Positions 1-10,914 of a DNA stretch of 64,000 nucleotides are shown piece after piece (the first letter of the stretch is position 1; each line of letters starts with the position of its first letter). Position numbers and translations under genes: made by a program. The stretch lies in the NCBI RefSeq assembly GCF_005239225.2, contig NC_133284.1, positions 49,136,697-49,200,696 of the forward strand. Reading direction: 5' to 3'. Source of the stretch: Populus alba. Its lineage: Eukaryota; Streptophyta; Magnoliopsida; Malpighiales; Salicaceae. Under the pieces are notes generated by a model. It was not told the DNA's origin. It saw only the letters and a list, made by a program, of their open reading frames with translations, and ran no database searches.

Positions 1-68
1 AATTTTGGGATTTCGGATTCGATAATTAATCTTGCCAATGCTATTTCATGGAGGGAAACATAAGCTAA
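1..68 (+). pseudogene. 3' end of small coiled-coil gene (copy 0, truncated by window edge)
   Basis: The first 68 bases match the last intron and last exon of the coiled-coil gene seen intact at 8248-8836, 36109-36694 and 60071-60667, but here on the plus strand. The final codons (EGNIS, stop at 66-68) are kept. The splice acceptor is not: the other copies have a CTAG immediately before the last exon, while here that junction is altered by a small deletion/substitution. The rest of the gene lies outside the window, so whether this copy works cannot be judged. It probably does not splice in the same way. Confidence 0.55.
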
Positions 69-540
69 CGAACTCAAAATAAAATAATCAAAATGCACTG
101 TTGATAATTATTTTTCTCCCAATCATTGTGTTTCCTATTCGTTGTGTTGCCAGCGAGGAAATGGAAAAGCAGGAACAAGGAAAGGCAGGCCTGGTTGGCT
201 GACTAATGATCATGGAAAACAAGGAGCAGTTTGCCTTTGCAGTCACTCCTGATCGTCTTTTCTTAATAAAATGAAATCATCAGTCCTAAATCTAGATATG
301 TATCCTTCTTCCTTTGATGAAGTATTCATTTGATTAAGGATTTGCGTTCTCTTTCCGAATTGAATGTTTTGAGTTATAGTACATACTATGTGAATTGCCG
401 GGCGATGCCACCGGTTGTTATATAAACGGTATAAGCATTCGGTTGAGTAGAACCTGAGGTAATCGAAGAAGAAGATAGGCAGACATAATTGAACAAAATG
501 CAACAAAAATACCTAAAGCATGGAGGTTAAACAATGCTTT
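69..540 (-). repeat. Gene-flank module, inverted copy 1
   Basis: This is the reverse complement of the module at 35610-36108 and 59590-60070, which always lies just 3' of the coiled-coil gene. Partial copies are at 21383-21590 and 26420-26700. On the minus strand it carries a TATATAA-like box, a conserved short ORF (243-329) and the segment around GGCATCGCCCGG. It marks an inverted copy of the duplicated host locus at the left edge of the window. Confidence 0.7.
243..329 (-). other. Conserved short ORF of the gene-flank module (28 aa)
   Basis: The ORF starts MNTSSKEEGY and ends in KDDQE. The same ORF occurs at 35848-35967, where it runs 11 residues further. In the copy at 59810-59872 a frameshift follows the first nine residues, and the copy near 26653 stops after ten. 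I do not recognise it. It may be a first exon, an upstream ORF, or chance. The frame upstream of the ATG is also open here, but that extension is not conserved. Confidence 0.25.
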
Positions 541-2461
541 CTGTTAAAGAATCGTAGCAGGCATTGATTAAGTCTCAAATGCAGAGCCACATGTGCAGAA
601 CAAATCGTAAGTCACCTAGCTGCAGAAAAAAAAACTAAAAGAGCTCATGCCCTTTCACCGCGCAGTTACATTTCAACTATTTTAGCTTGATTTTAGGGGT
701 TAGAAGATGTTCTATATATAATCCATTAGTCATTAACGTTTCTAATGGGGCAAATAAATTGTGTAATTGAGCTCCTGTGAATATTTTTCTTTTTCTCTAT
801 CTTTTCTCTCTTCTAGCCTAGAAATTCATGTTATCTCTTTCAAAAACCAATTATATCTTCCAATTTGTTTTTATCTATTTTAGTCTTCATTGTTCTTTGC
901 ATTTGCTTTTGCTTTTATAGGGACTTTGCTTAGTGAATTTTTAATGTTGGTCTTCAATGATCTATTCTCGATCTCATGAGTCATGTCACTAGATTCAAGG
1001 ATTAGCCTAAATTATTTTGGTATTTTTATGCTTTTTTGTAAAATTTAATTATTTTTTTAATTTTATAATTTAACTCATTAGGCCTTAGTTTCATGGAATT
1101 TATTAGGCCTTGAGTTTCATGTTTTGTCCTGCTTTTCTTTATGTCCCGTTCATATATTTCAAGTTGCGGGTTTTTCCGATTAATCCAGGATAATTCAGGT
1201 TTTTTATCAAAGTTTTTTTATTTTTTTTAATTTGAATTTTTTTGATATAGTCCTTTAATATTAAGTTATTAAGTCATAAGCTTTGTGGCTTTTATCATAT
1301 TCATTTCTATGGAATTTATCATTATCTTATATCTTTTGTCTTAAATTTTTTTCTGATTGTTTTTAAAATTAGTTTTTATTATAAGTCACGTTAATCAAGC
1401 TACCCTGCTTGACTTGAATTATCATCTCTCGAATATAGTTTTTATCTGCGTAGCCAACTGTGTAGCGTTAGAATATGAAACAGCAATTTTCGTCGTATAA
1501 TCACAGCATGAAGAGATGTCGGGCGAATAAGAAAGAGTGTGATTGCAAAGCAAAAGCAGTGGCGTAGCCGCGTTAGCAAACCAGCGAAGTAGGAAAGAAT
1601 CTACGTTTAATGGACAGCAAACGTGCTCACAAAGTGTTTGTGGAATTTCTTTCTGTATACTTCCAAAATATGACGAAAGGGATTGAAAAACCCACCTCTC
1701 AAGTCATCGATTTTCGAAAGAGAAACCCTTAATTTGTCCTGTTTGAGTTTCAAAACAAAGTGAGATCATGTGTAGCCTTGCTGTGGGGTCATTTCTCTGT
1801 GTTCATGGCAACATCATGCAACCAAAAATCTATATCTGGGATTGACCTTTTATTCTGATAAAAACAGAAAGTTGATTCTGCTGTGAACCTTGGGTCGATT
1901 CTCTTGAATACAACAGAAGCCGAGGTTTTCCATATATGATTGGAAGAACGATAATCATGTTGCTTTTGAACAGATCATGGTGAGGAAAAGGCCAAGCGAA
2001 GAGTATTTGCAGAAAAACACAAGAGAGATGGATCTTTGGTTACGAAGATGCTCTGATACACATTTATTTATGAGATTGGGGCAAACTATCATGGCTGAAA
2101 CCAAAAAGAACCACCACCCTGCAAAAAAGTATGAAACCCGGTGAAAGACAGGCTAGAAAAATTAGAAATAAGAGAGCAGGGAACTCGCAAACGCAGCTAA
2201 CCATGAAAATAAACAAACTTGTGGTGAAAAAAAGGCAGATAAATCCTCTCTGACACATATCATTTGATAGTTGATATGAAAAGTAGCAAGAAAGAAGCTC
2301 AGCACCCCCTTAACAAACCAAAAAACATGGAAAGCGGTGAAAAATTGAAAGGATAGGAGCTTAAGCAACTCGATCATGGCCAAATAAAATAGGAACAGTG
2401 TAAACTAAAAGGGAAAGCGAAATAGTATCATCCCGCTTTTCTTGTTGAGAGTCAACACAAC
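541..2461. other. Intergenic region, no gene recognised
   Basis: The first part is ordinary AT-rich spacer (about 541-1400). A less AT-rich stretch (about 1440-2400) has no long reading frame and no recognisable motif on either strand. It is not repeated elsewhere in the window, unlike most other spacers here. Confidence 0.5.
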
Positions 2462-2960
2462 TGTTGGTTCCAAAAATATCATAAAACTATCAAATAAAAT
2501 TATTTAAGTGTATTTAGTGTTAAATAATATATTTATTTTTATTTTATTTATTAAAAGTAAAATATTATTTTCAGTTTAATTTATATACAATCTCTTTATA
2601 TTTAGGTTAACTTTGAACACTTTAGAATAAACAGAATAATGAGAATTTTAGTCTTCTTCTCTTTTATGTTTATATTTCTTTTATGGAACAAGGTTTAATC
2701 CCGAACACAGCTTTCGTGAATTCAAATTTTTTGGAGTGATATTTTGTTTTCTGCTTATGCAAAATCTGGTATTTCTTCTTTTCTTCAGCTTCTGTAATTT
2801 GATATTTGCATTTAGTTTCTGCAACTTATGTTGTGTTTTAGAATAATCGTATAATTTTGAGAAGATATTTATTTATTTTCTATGATATCTATTCAGTTTC
2901 TGTAATTTGGCACTTTGTCTTTTGCTGCTTTTGCATTCTGGTTCTTTTTGTTTGTTAATT
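2462..2960 (+). mobile_element. Probable LTR/leader of the decayed copia element
   Basis: The sequence starts TGTTGGTTCC, a plausible LTR start, and runs up to the gag ATG at 2961. It holds AT-rich sequence with possible TATA boxes. A TGGTAT near 2768 could be a degraded tRNA-Met primer site. No second LTR is visible to confirm the boundary because the element is cut by the assembly gap, so both the extent and the LTR identity are tentative. Confidence 0.35.
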
Positions 2961-5366
2961 ATGGTTACCAGAAGAGATTATTCACTTCAGTTTGTGAGTG
3001 TGAGGTTGGATGAAAAGAATTATTCATACCGGAGTTATGTAATGAGGAATTTCCTTAAGGGTAAGAAGTTGTGGGGATATGTTAGTGGAACTTACGTTAT
3101 ACCTAAAAATACTAAAGAGAGGGATGTTGTTCTGATAGATACATGGGAAGTAAACAATAAAAATATTATTACTTGGATCAACAATTATGTTTAGCATTCC
3201 ATAGGTACGCAGTTAGAGAAGTATTAGACAACAAAGGGGGTTTGGGATCATCTGCAAATGTTATTCACGCAATCAAATTTTGCAAAGCAGTATCGGTTAG
3301 ATAATGACATACAAGCTATTCATTAGAAGAATATGAGTATTCAAGAGTTTTATTATGCTATGATAAATCTTTGGGATCAATTGGCTTTTACAGAATTGAT
3401 AGAATTAAAGGCATGTGGTGCCTATATTGAGCGTAGAGAGCAACAACGATTGATATAATTTTTAACAGCACTTCACAGTGATTTTAAAATACTTAGAGGT
3501 TCAATTCTGCATTGTTCTCCACTGCCTTCTGTTAACTCTGTTGTCAGTGAGTTATTAGTTTAAAAAATATGTCTTTAGTCTTATTCTGAAAAGGGAATTC
3601 TTTTTGCTTTGAATCCTTCTAAATTAATAGTACCCTCTAAGTCATTCTCTAATCATTTGAATAAGCCTTACACGAAGGTTGATTCCAACGAGTGTAATTT
3701 TTGTAAGCAGAAAGGTCATTGCAAGGCTTAATGTCCCAAGTTGAGACAACAAAATCAAGCTTGGAAGCATGACAGTGAGTTACAATCTAATGCTCATAAA
3801 CCACCTCATAGTTATAGACCTCCTCACCACAATACTGCAATAGTATCTTCATCAGGCTCTATCACAGATCCTAGTACTTTGGCTGAGCAATTTCAGAAGT
3901 TTCTCTCCTTACAACCATAAGCAATGTCCACTTCTCCTTTCATAGGTTAGTTGCCTCATAGTTTTTTAGGTATGTCACATTCTAAATGGGTTTTAGATTC
4001 TGGTGCTTTAAATCATATGTCTCCAGATTCTTTATCTTTGACCTTTGTATCCCCTTAGCCTTCCATTCTTGTTATGACTGCTAATGGCACTCTCATGCCC
4101 TTAGTAAGTGTTGGTTCTGTTGTCACACCTCACTTATCTCCTCCCAATGTTTATCTTATTCAAAACCTCAAATTAAATCTTGTTTCTTTGGACCATTTAT
4201 GTGATTCTGGTGATTATTTAGTCATTTTGTTCTCTCCTTTTTAATGTGTACATGATTTGCATTCTCAGAAGTTGATTAGGAACAAGTCGTAGGGAGAATG
4301 GACTATGTATATTGGATGAGTTAAAAGTGTCTTTTACCGCTGTTGCTACTACTACTGTTGATTTTTCTTCTTTCGTTTGAGTCATTCATCTTCTAGTTTT
4401 TATTTATGCCATTCTCACCTAGGTCATGTTTTGTCTTCTCATTTGAGATTTTTGGCATCTATAGGAGCTTTATGAAATTTGAAAACCTGTGATATTTCTA
4501 ATTGTAGTGGATGTAAACTGGTAAAATTTTTTGCTTTACCTTTTAATTGAAGTATTTATGTTCTTCTTCACCATTTGACTTGATTCATTTTGGACCTTCT
4601 CTTGTTGCCACAAAAGAAGGGTCTCAATGTTATGTTTTATTTATTGATGATCATACTCATTATTGTTGGGTTTATTTAATGAAAAATCATTCTAAATTCT
4701 TTGAGATATATGCAGCCTTTCAATCTCTTGTCAAAAACTCAACATTCTGCTATAATCAAATGATTTAGGTGTGATTTGGGTAGAGAATACGCCTCTAATA
4801 AATTTTGTCAGTTGCTTGCCTTAAATGGAACCATCCACCAAATTTCATGTATAGATACTCCTGAGCAAAATGGAGTTACTGAAAGAAAACATAGGCATAT
4901 TATCAAAAGTACTCGTTCTCTGTTGTTGTTTGCTTTTGTTCTTAGTGAGTTTTGGGGGAGAAATTGTTCTTACTGCTTTAAGTTTGATTAATACAATTTC
5001 ATCATCTTATAGTTCGAGTTTGTCTTCTTTAAAAAAGTTATATAGGTATATTCCTTATTATTCCTCCTTTAGAGTTTTTTATTGTACCTGTTCGTTCTTA
5101 GTCCTCATGTAGAATGCAATAAATTGTCCTTTTGATATGCTATTTGTATCTTTCTGGGTTATGGTGAAGATAAAAAGGGGTATCATTGTTTTGATTCAAT
5201 AACTCAGAAACTTTATGTGTCTTGTCTTGTTGTCTTTCTTGAGCATATACCTTTCTTTTCTATTCCATCAATTACTCATACCTTGACTAGATCTTATATT
5301 ATTCGTATAGATCCATTTTCTGAGAATTCTGGTAGTTTATCATCTCAGGCTTCTAGTACCTCAAGT
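2961..5366 (+). pseudogene. Decayed Ty1/copia gag-pol
   Basis: Translation from the ATG at 2961 gives a copia Gag start (RLDEKNYSYRSYVMRNFLKG), then a gag domain. A zinc knuckle lies near 3690-3735 (CNFCKQKGHCKA followed by a stop where Q or E is usual, then CPK). The aspartic protease region is near 3987 (WVLDSGALNHMS). Pre-integrase and integrase core follow (FIDDHTHYCWVYLMK near 4640; QNGVTERK near 4868), then the start of the reverse-transcriptase lead-in before the gap. At least eight in-frame stops are TAA or TAG where Gln is expected, and the frame shifts in integrase at about 4770. No RT or RNase H is visible. It is an old, non-functional copy truncated by the gap. Confidence 0.85.
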
Positions 5367-5866
5367 NNNNNNNNNNNNNNNNNNNNNNNNNNNNNNNNNN
5401 NNNNNNNNNNNNNNNNNNNNNNNNNNNNNNNNNNNNNNNNNNNNNNNNNNNNNNNNNNNNNNNNNNNNNNNNNNNNNNNNNNNNNNNNNNNNNNNNNNNN
5501 NNNNNNNNNNNNNNNNNNNNNNNNNNNNNNNNNNNNNNNNNNNNNNNNNNNNNNNNNNNNNNNNNNNNNNNNNNNNNNNNNNNNNNNNNNNNNNNNNNNN
5601 NNNNNNNNNNNNNNNNNNNNNNNNNNNNNNNNNNNNNNNNNNNNNNNNNNNNNNNNNNNNNNNNNNNNNNNNNNNNNNNNNNNNNNNNNNNNNNNNNNNN
5701 NNNNNNNNNNNNNNNNNNNNNNNNNNNNNNNNNNNNNNNNNNNNNNNNNNNNNNNNNNNNNNNNNNNNNNNNNNNNNNNNNNNNNNNNNNNNNNNNNNNN
5801 NNNNNNNNNNNNNNNNNNNNNNNNNNNNNNNNNNNNNNNNNNNNNNNNNNNNNNNNNNNNNNNNNN
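5367..5866. other. Assembly gap (500 N)
   Basis: Exactly 500 N, a conventional placeholder, so the true length is unknown. It joins copia pol to an Ogre-like LTR. Any reading frame running through it is artificial. Confidence 0.99.
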
Positions 5867-6026
5867 GGACCGCCGACCGAGAAGCATTGGCTCCGCACCA
5901 CCACGGCCGTAAAGTAAAGAAACGGCACCTTGCCCTTTGTCGCGGTGGTGGCCGTGACCAAGCCACACCGCGAAACCCGCTCCAAGGCGCACTAAACAAT
6001 GGTCCCCCACACCCGGTTCTTGCCCC

Positions 6027-6034
6027 TATAAATA
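6027..6034 (+). promoter_or_regulatory. TATA box of Ogre-like LTR
   Basis: TATAAATA in the context CCCCTATAAATAGAAG. The box and its position upstream of a GA-rich leader are shared with the LTRs at 44593-44600 and 52456-52463 (minus strand there), so it probably sets the U3/R boundary just downstream. Confidence 0.6.
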
Positions 6035-6565
6035 GAAGAGAAAACCGAAGAAAAAAGGGAGGAGGAAGAGAGAAAAGAGAAAAAAGAACCCAAAGAAAAA
6101 AACAAAGAACCCGAAGGGAGGAGAGAGAGGAGAGACCGAACAGAGGGGAGAGAGTTATATTTTTTAAACTAAAAGGAGAGTGAAGTTTCAAACGAGGAGA
6201 GCACCATTGAAGAAAAGGCAGCACCTGCTCCTCTGCACGGGGAAGAAGAAGAAGGAAGGCTTCCCAGCCACTGTCACCGTCATAACCACTTGAGGCATCA
6301 CCGGCTTCCTCTCCACCACCACCACCACCATCAACGCTGCCAAAAAATAGCAGAAGTGTGAGAAGCAGAAGAAGAAGGAGAAGCAGAGGAGAACAGAGTA
6401 GAACAAAAACACAGAGAAAAAGGAAGAAAGGCCAGCCACCATCCCAGCCATCCTCCGGTCAGCAACCGCCAGCAAAACCACCACCAGCACCACTGTCAGC
6501 TCCTCTACCCAAGCTCATCGTCGCAGGTAACTCTTCCCCTTTATCCCGTATTCGTCTTCTTGCAT

Positions 6566-6756
6566 GCAGAACGTGCACTGTGCACGTTCTGCAAGTAAGA
6601 AATTAATTAGCTGGTTACTGTGCAGGGGCACAGTAACCAGCTAATTAATTCTTCGGTTACTATGCAGGTCTAATTAATTAACAGGTTACTGTGCAGGTGC
6701 ACAGTAACCACCTAATTAATTAACTGGTTACTGTGCAGATGTGCACAGTAACCAGT
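6566..6756. repeat. Array of four stacked palindromes in the LTR
   Basis: Four inverted repeats lie end to end. At 6566-6592 is GCAGAACGTGCAC facing its complement. At 6601-6650 are perfect 23-nt arms (…CTGGTTACTGTGC) around a 4-nt loop. At about 6669-6722 are near-perfect arms with TAATTAATTAACAGG. At about 6723-6756 is ACTGGTTACTGTGCA facing its complement. The first palindrome and the GGTTACTGTGCA motif recur in the LTRs of the 9.5-kb element (44262-44288 and 52127-52153, with neighbours), so the array is a family trait. Confidence 0.85.
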
Positions 6757-7955
6757 CCATGTTCATTTCGGGTTGTAACATCAGCCCACACCATGTGTGG
6801 GCTGGGCTGAGTCCAGCCCTGTAGAAATTGGGCCCTAATTTATTTTTGGGTTGATTTTTGGCCCAATTTCCTTTTAGCCGAGTCTGGCCCGTTTGAAAAA
6901 ATATCTTCAAAAAAAATTTGTGATTTTTGTGTAATTTTATTACTGTATTTTGATCAATATCAGTTTGTATTGTAAAGATACAAATCCGGTATTAAAATAC
7001 CCGGTTTTCGTCAAAACATCAAAGATTTTCAAAATAAAAAATGTTTTTGCTTTCAAAAAAAAAATTTCAAAAGGCCTTAAAAATAGTGTTGATTTTTCCT
7101 GCATATTTTTATTAGGGTGGATTAAGATTGGTTTTGTATTTTTATACCATAAGAATACCAATTCAGTGTTTAAAATACCCGTTTTCACAAAAAAATGTTT
7201 ACAAAAAAAAAAATGTGTTTTCTTGCGTGTTGCATACGGCCAATACTCTAACATGTTTTGAATGTTCCTTTTTATATATAAAAAAAATATTTGGAAGTTT
7301 TTGAAAATGTGTTTTCGCATAGATTTCTTAAACACAAAAATCATTTTCTTGCATTTGTGGATTTTACAACCTGTTTGTAAAACTCCAAAGGGTATTGGCC
7401 AATATTCCAAAAACTATAAAAATCTTATTTTGGGAGGAGAAGTTGTGGTTATTGTTCACCGCTAATGTTTGGATGAAGAAATCCTTAAAAGGACGAACAT
7501 CCAAAATATTATCGGGAGTAATAAATCAACGCACATGTTTGAAAGAAGTTTTGGTTGCGATCGAGAACATTTCAAAATTTTAATTTTAAATTTTTTTTTT
7601 TCACGGTTTACGAGTCGTGAAAAGTAGTTTTTTTTTAAAGAATCGTGAAAATTTTCTTCATTCTTTTATTCTCTTATCCTTGCGATTTACGAGTTGACGG
7701 GATTAGAAAACACCAACACCATAGACTATAAAGCAAACCAAACACCAAGCAGCTTACCTTAGGTAGGGCGTACTAGGGGTGCTAGTACCTTCCCTTTACG
7801 CAACCAGTCCCTTGCCTTAGAATCTCTGAAAGACCAGTTAGGGTTCCTAGTGACCAAATACTAGGTGGCGACTCCAAAGAACCAAATCCTTAGAACACAA
7901 CGAAAATCGCCAGCCGATGTCGTGCCTTTATAAATTTTTTTGTGGGGGTGTGACA

Positions 7956-8247
7956 TGGTTACTGCCTCTAATCATATCAGTTTATTAAAAAAAAACAAAA
8001 AGAAAGAAAGAAAAAGAGAAAAGAGTGATTGGTTGAAATTTGAAGGATCATTCAATTCTGCCGCAGAAACACAAATCTTGGCGAACCATAAGCAAACCAT
8101 CTCAGAATCAATTTAAACTTCATATTCAATCTTTTGGGGGTGGTATCGCATCATATATCAAATTTGGGCCTATTCTGATATTATTTGCTTGAGGTTTTAA
8201 TTCGAGTTTCAATTCTGCCGCATTTTGATTCTTTTATTTTGAGTTCG
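7956..8247. other. Spacer between LTR and coiled-coil gene copy 1
   Basis: A purine-rich stretch (about 7985-8028) is followed by sequence not found elsewhere in the window. A 14-bp direct repeat (TCAATTCTGCCGCA at 8052-8065 and 8209-8222) brackets about 143 bp. Homology with the 3' flanks of the other coiled-coil gene copies starts only at about 8219, so the flank module is missing here. No gene seen. Confidence 0.5.
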
Positions 8248-8836
8248 TTAACTTATGTTTCCCTCCTTGTAATAGCTAGAAATATTAGCAAGATTAATTA
8301 TGAAATCCGAAATCCCAAGAATTAAGAAAAGAAATGGCGAAGGGAATTCAATCAACCGGAGGAGCCCAGTAAGGTGATCAGCATTGGCAAAGTTGTTGTC
8401 CTCACGGGCTTTCAAGATGCTAAACATTAGGTTTATCCTGATTTGGTTGTAATCACTCTGCTTGGCTATGTTCATCGTCTCCTCTTTGAGCCTGCGGCAT
8501 TCAGATCCTATCTCTTCAAACTTTTGTCTTATTTCTCGTTGCCCTTCTCTGATGCGTTGTTGTCCCTCACCGATCTCGATCATTTCTGTTTTCAATCGTT
8601 CCATTGTTTCCCTCCTCTCTCTGTTCTTCTAAACATGTATAAGAACAACTATTATTTTTAATTTCTGGGGATAATGACATGATATATAGCAACAACCAGT
8701 CAAGAAACAAGCATTAAGAATAATCTTTTTTTAAGAAAAACATAGAAATATAACTAGATTTGATTCGTACCCATTGTTTCCTGTGTTTGGACCTGGAAAC
8801 GCGGCGGCTCGGGGCTAAAGGCTTGATCGAATCCAT
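8248..8836 (-). CDS. Small coiled-coil protein, three exons (copy 1, predicted 121 aa)
   Basis: Predicted exons: 8771-8836 (22 codons, MDSIKPLAPSRRV..., basic), 8357-8628 and 8248-8275. Introns are GT-AG: intron 1 at 8629-8770 (donor GTACGA) and intron 2 at 8276-8356 (81 bp, acceptor TTTCTAG). The second exon encodes a charged helix rich in E, K, R and Q (from NRERRETMERLKTEM to SECRRLKEE) and then FSILKAREDNNFANADHLTG. After splicing the protein ends LLRYYKEGNIS. I do not recognise the family. Reading through intron 2 gives a longer tail that the copies do not share, so the spliced model is preferred. The size and strong heptad-like helix suggest a scaffold or partner protein, but that is inference. 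A LINE (8928-10078) sits between this ATG and the promoter sequence conserved in other copies, which probably changes its expression. Confidence 0.65.
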
Positions 8837-8927
8837 AGCTGCAGACACCCGTATTGACTGACTTCCTCCTTTCTATTGAAATTGAAAGTTGTGTTTACAA
8901 TGACTAGGGCTCTTCACAATAGCAGTT

Positions 8928-10078
8928 TTTTTTTGGAATAAGTCGATATATTAAAAGGGCTAACCAGAAGGTAGCCAAAAACAAGATACATGAAAAGAAA
9001 AGAATCACAATAACAAAAAACAAACACAAAAAGAAAGGAAAAGAAAGTCAACAGATACATAACCGAAAAAGGACATTAGGAATGAAGAAGTTGATACGCC
9101 ATGCTAAAAGCCTTTATTTGGTGTTAGACCAATCTATAATACCTTCAGGACCCATAATTAAAGTAGTGCCAGTAGCCATGAAGAACTTATCTGCAGACTT
9201 GAGCCAATTTGAGAGGCGATAAAGAATTAAGGAGAAAATATCTTCGAAGTCGCAGTTCCATCATTGAAGATTACCTTGTTCCTCATAAGCCATATACTCC
9301 AGCTAACACAACAAGAAAGCATAGACCAAGCCTTACGCTGGAATTTTCCGAACACTAGGTTGGGCCATTGATGTAAAAGATCATCCACACAGCAGGGAAG
9401 GCAACCACTAATACCCCACCAATCCAAGAATTTCATCCATAATTTCCACACTGGTCTACAATGGAGGAGAAGATGATTTGAAGTCTCAATCTCATTTTCA
9501 CAAAAGATACAAAAAGCTTGATCAATTGGGATTATATTACGGCAAAGTAAGAAATCCTTAGTGCACAGTCTATTCTGAACAGCTAGCCAAAGAAAAGATT
9601 GAACCTTAGGAGGGACCCCTTTTTGCCATATCGAAGCCTTGAAAGTTCTAAGCCCTGGATTCACAATCCTGTCAATAAGTAGAGAACAAGTTTTAACTGT
9701 ATACCCTCCATCTGTTGAAGAGGACCAGACTTTTTTATCTAAAGTTGTTGCCTTTATTCGAAAGCTTTCTAGAGATGAGAGAAGGTAGACGACCTGCTCA
9801 GTTTCAAAGAGGAACAATTGTCTCCTCCAAGCTAACTCCCACTTCCATTCTCCTTGCTCCCAAATTCCCATGTCAGCAATTGTGGCATTCGGTTTAGTGG
9901 TAAGAATGTAGAGTCGAGGGTAGATGACTTTCAATGGAGAGCTATCAAACCAAACATCAGACCAGAATCGAGTCAGAGAGCCATTTCCCACTACAAATCT
10001 GCAATTATTGGCTAAAGCTGAAGAGACAGAGTCTGTTGTGGTCATAAGGGATGTTATATCCCTCCAGATACAAGACAA
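8928..10078 (-). mobile_element. 5'-truncated LINE (L1/RTE-type, zf-RVT end) with 17-bp target duplication
   Basis: The antisense poly(A) tail reads as the T-run at 8928-8934. The 17-bp duplication TCTTCACAATAGCAGTT flanks the insert at 8911-8927 and 10079-10095. Removing the insert restores the 5' region conserved in coiled-coil gene copy 3. Only the last part of ORF2 is present, which is usual 5' truncation. Confidence 0.9.
9227..10078 (-). pseudogene. LINE ORF2 C-terminal fragment (zinc-binding RT domain)
   Basis: An open frame of 283 codons is cut at its 5' end by the element's truncation. It contains the region between RT and the C-terminal domain (VGNGSLTRFWSDVWF) and then the zf-RVT domain typical of plant LINE-like ORF2 proteins (VPPKVQSFLWLAVQNRL, then CIFCENE...HLLLHC with Cys/His ligands). 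It ends with a WLMRNKVIFND tail. There are no internal stops, so the insertion is not very old. No RT catalytic motif remains, so it cannot act alone. Confidence 0.85.
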
Positions 10079-10095
10079 TCTTCACAATAGCAGTT

Positions 10096-10914
10096 AATGT
10101 ATACAGAGTCAGATCTTGGTAGATTTTCGCGTGTAATCGCACGATAACGCCAGAAATTTAAACCAGCCCACCCCTCGTTGGACTATATATTTTTTTCAAA
10201 TAACTCCTTTAAATATTTAAATATATTTTTTTTATAAATAAAACAGAACCAACAGCATATATAATAAATTTAATTTTCATAAAAATCTTTAATTATTATT
10301 GTCGTTTTCATACTGTCCCTTCAAGAATTATATATTGCTCTCTTTAGAATTGAAAAATATTATGGTGACTCTTCATCATAGCAATTTTTTTTTTTGTTAT
10401 TATAATTTATTATTTTATAAAGTTATTACACTTTCAATCAAATATAATATTTAATTTTATAAATTTTCATTTTTATTATTATCTAATTAAATAAAAATAA
10501 ATAAAATTATTAAACTGTTAGAGATATAAATAACAATTTTGATGAGTTAAACTAGCAATTTTCATGTGAAGACTGGCATCGAAGAGCTTCAGAGGAGTCA
10601 TATTCAACTTCAAGGGGGGGCAGCCTCTCTTTGGCGGTACTGACGTCATGCCTGACAGTCGAAAGCTCTACTACCATGTTAGTAGCAGAGCCAACAGAAG
10701 AACAGAAGCCATGAATTCAATCTCCAGCCGGGTGGTCATGAAAAGCTTAAAGCCCAAACACTTTCATCTGCTTCATTTGTCAAAGCCAAGCTTGAGTTGC
10801 TAACATAACTAGCAAAGCAAACAAAATCAACCAAATCATTCTCACGAGAAGGCTAGGTTAACAATTTTAGTCCTAATCTTGCTGTTTTTATTCGTGTGAT
10901 CATCTGCTCAATAA
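10096..10914. repeat. Promoter side of coiled-coil gene copy 1 and spacer; duplicated at 60764-61905
   Basis: On the minus strand this begins with the conserved upstream block (TATA-like sequence near 10094-10104, then the GCGTGTAATCGCACGATAACG block). It continues as AT-rich spacer collinear with 60840-61250. The part at 10561-10900 matches 61620-61905 and 37740-37900, the conserved 3' flank of the PMD copies. No intact gene seen. Confidence 0.6.

Larger units (their letters stand above)
5867..7955 (+). mobile_element. Ogre/Tat-like LTR (partial; solo or end LTR)
   Basis: This segment is collinear with the LTRs of the 9.5-kb element at 43294-52767 but in the opposite orientation. Shared parts in order are: a TATAAATA box (6027-6034), a GA-rich leader, a splice-donor-like CAGGTAA near 6523, a block of stacked palindromes (6566-6756), a GGGCTGGGCTG block, and near the end the block with AGGTAGGGCGTACTAGG and TGGCGACTCC. 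It ends TGTGACA at 7955. The left end lies in the assembly gap and no primer-binding site follows, so solo LTR and 3' LTR cannot be told apart. It belongs to a different subfamily from the 9.5-kb element. Confidence 0.75.

Noticed and set aside
5217..6224. ORFs running through the N gap
   Set aside because: Open only because N codons are untranslatable; they join unrelated sequences.
7956..7975. TGGTTACTGCC after the LTR as a primer-binding site
   Set aside because: Starts with TGG but matches neither tRNA-Met nor the tRNA-Arg site used by the related element.
8248..8604. Coiled-coil gene as a single-exon 118-aa ORF
   Set aside because: Copies disagree in the C-terminal part because it is intronic; the three-exon model with conserved borders fits all copies.
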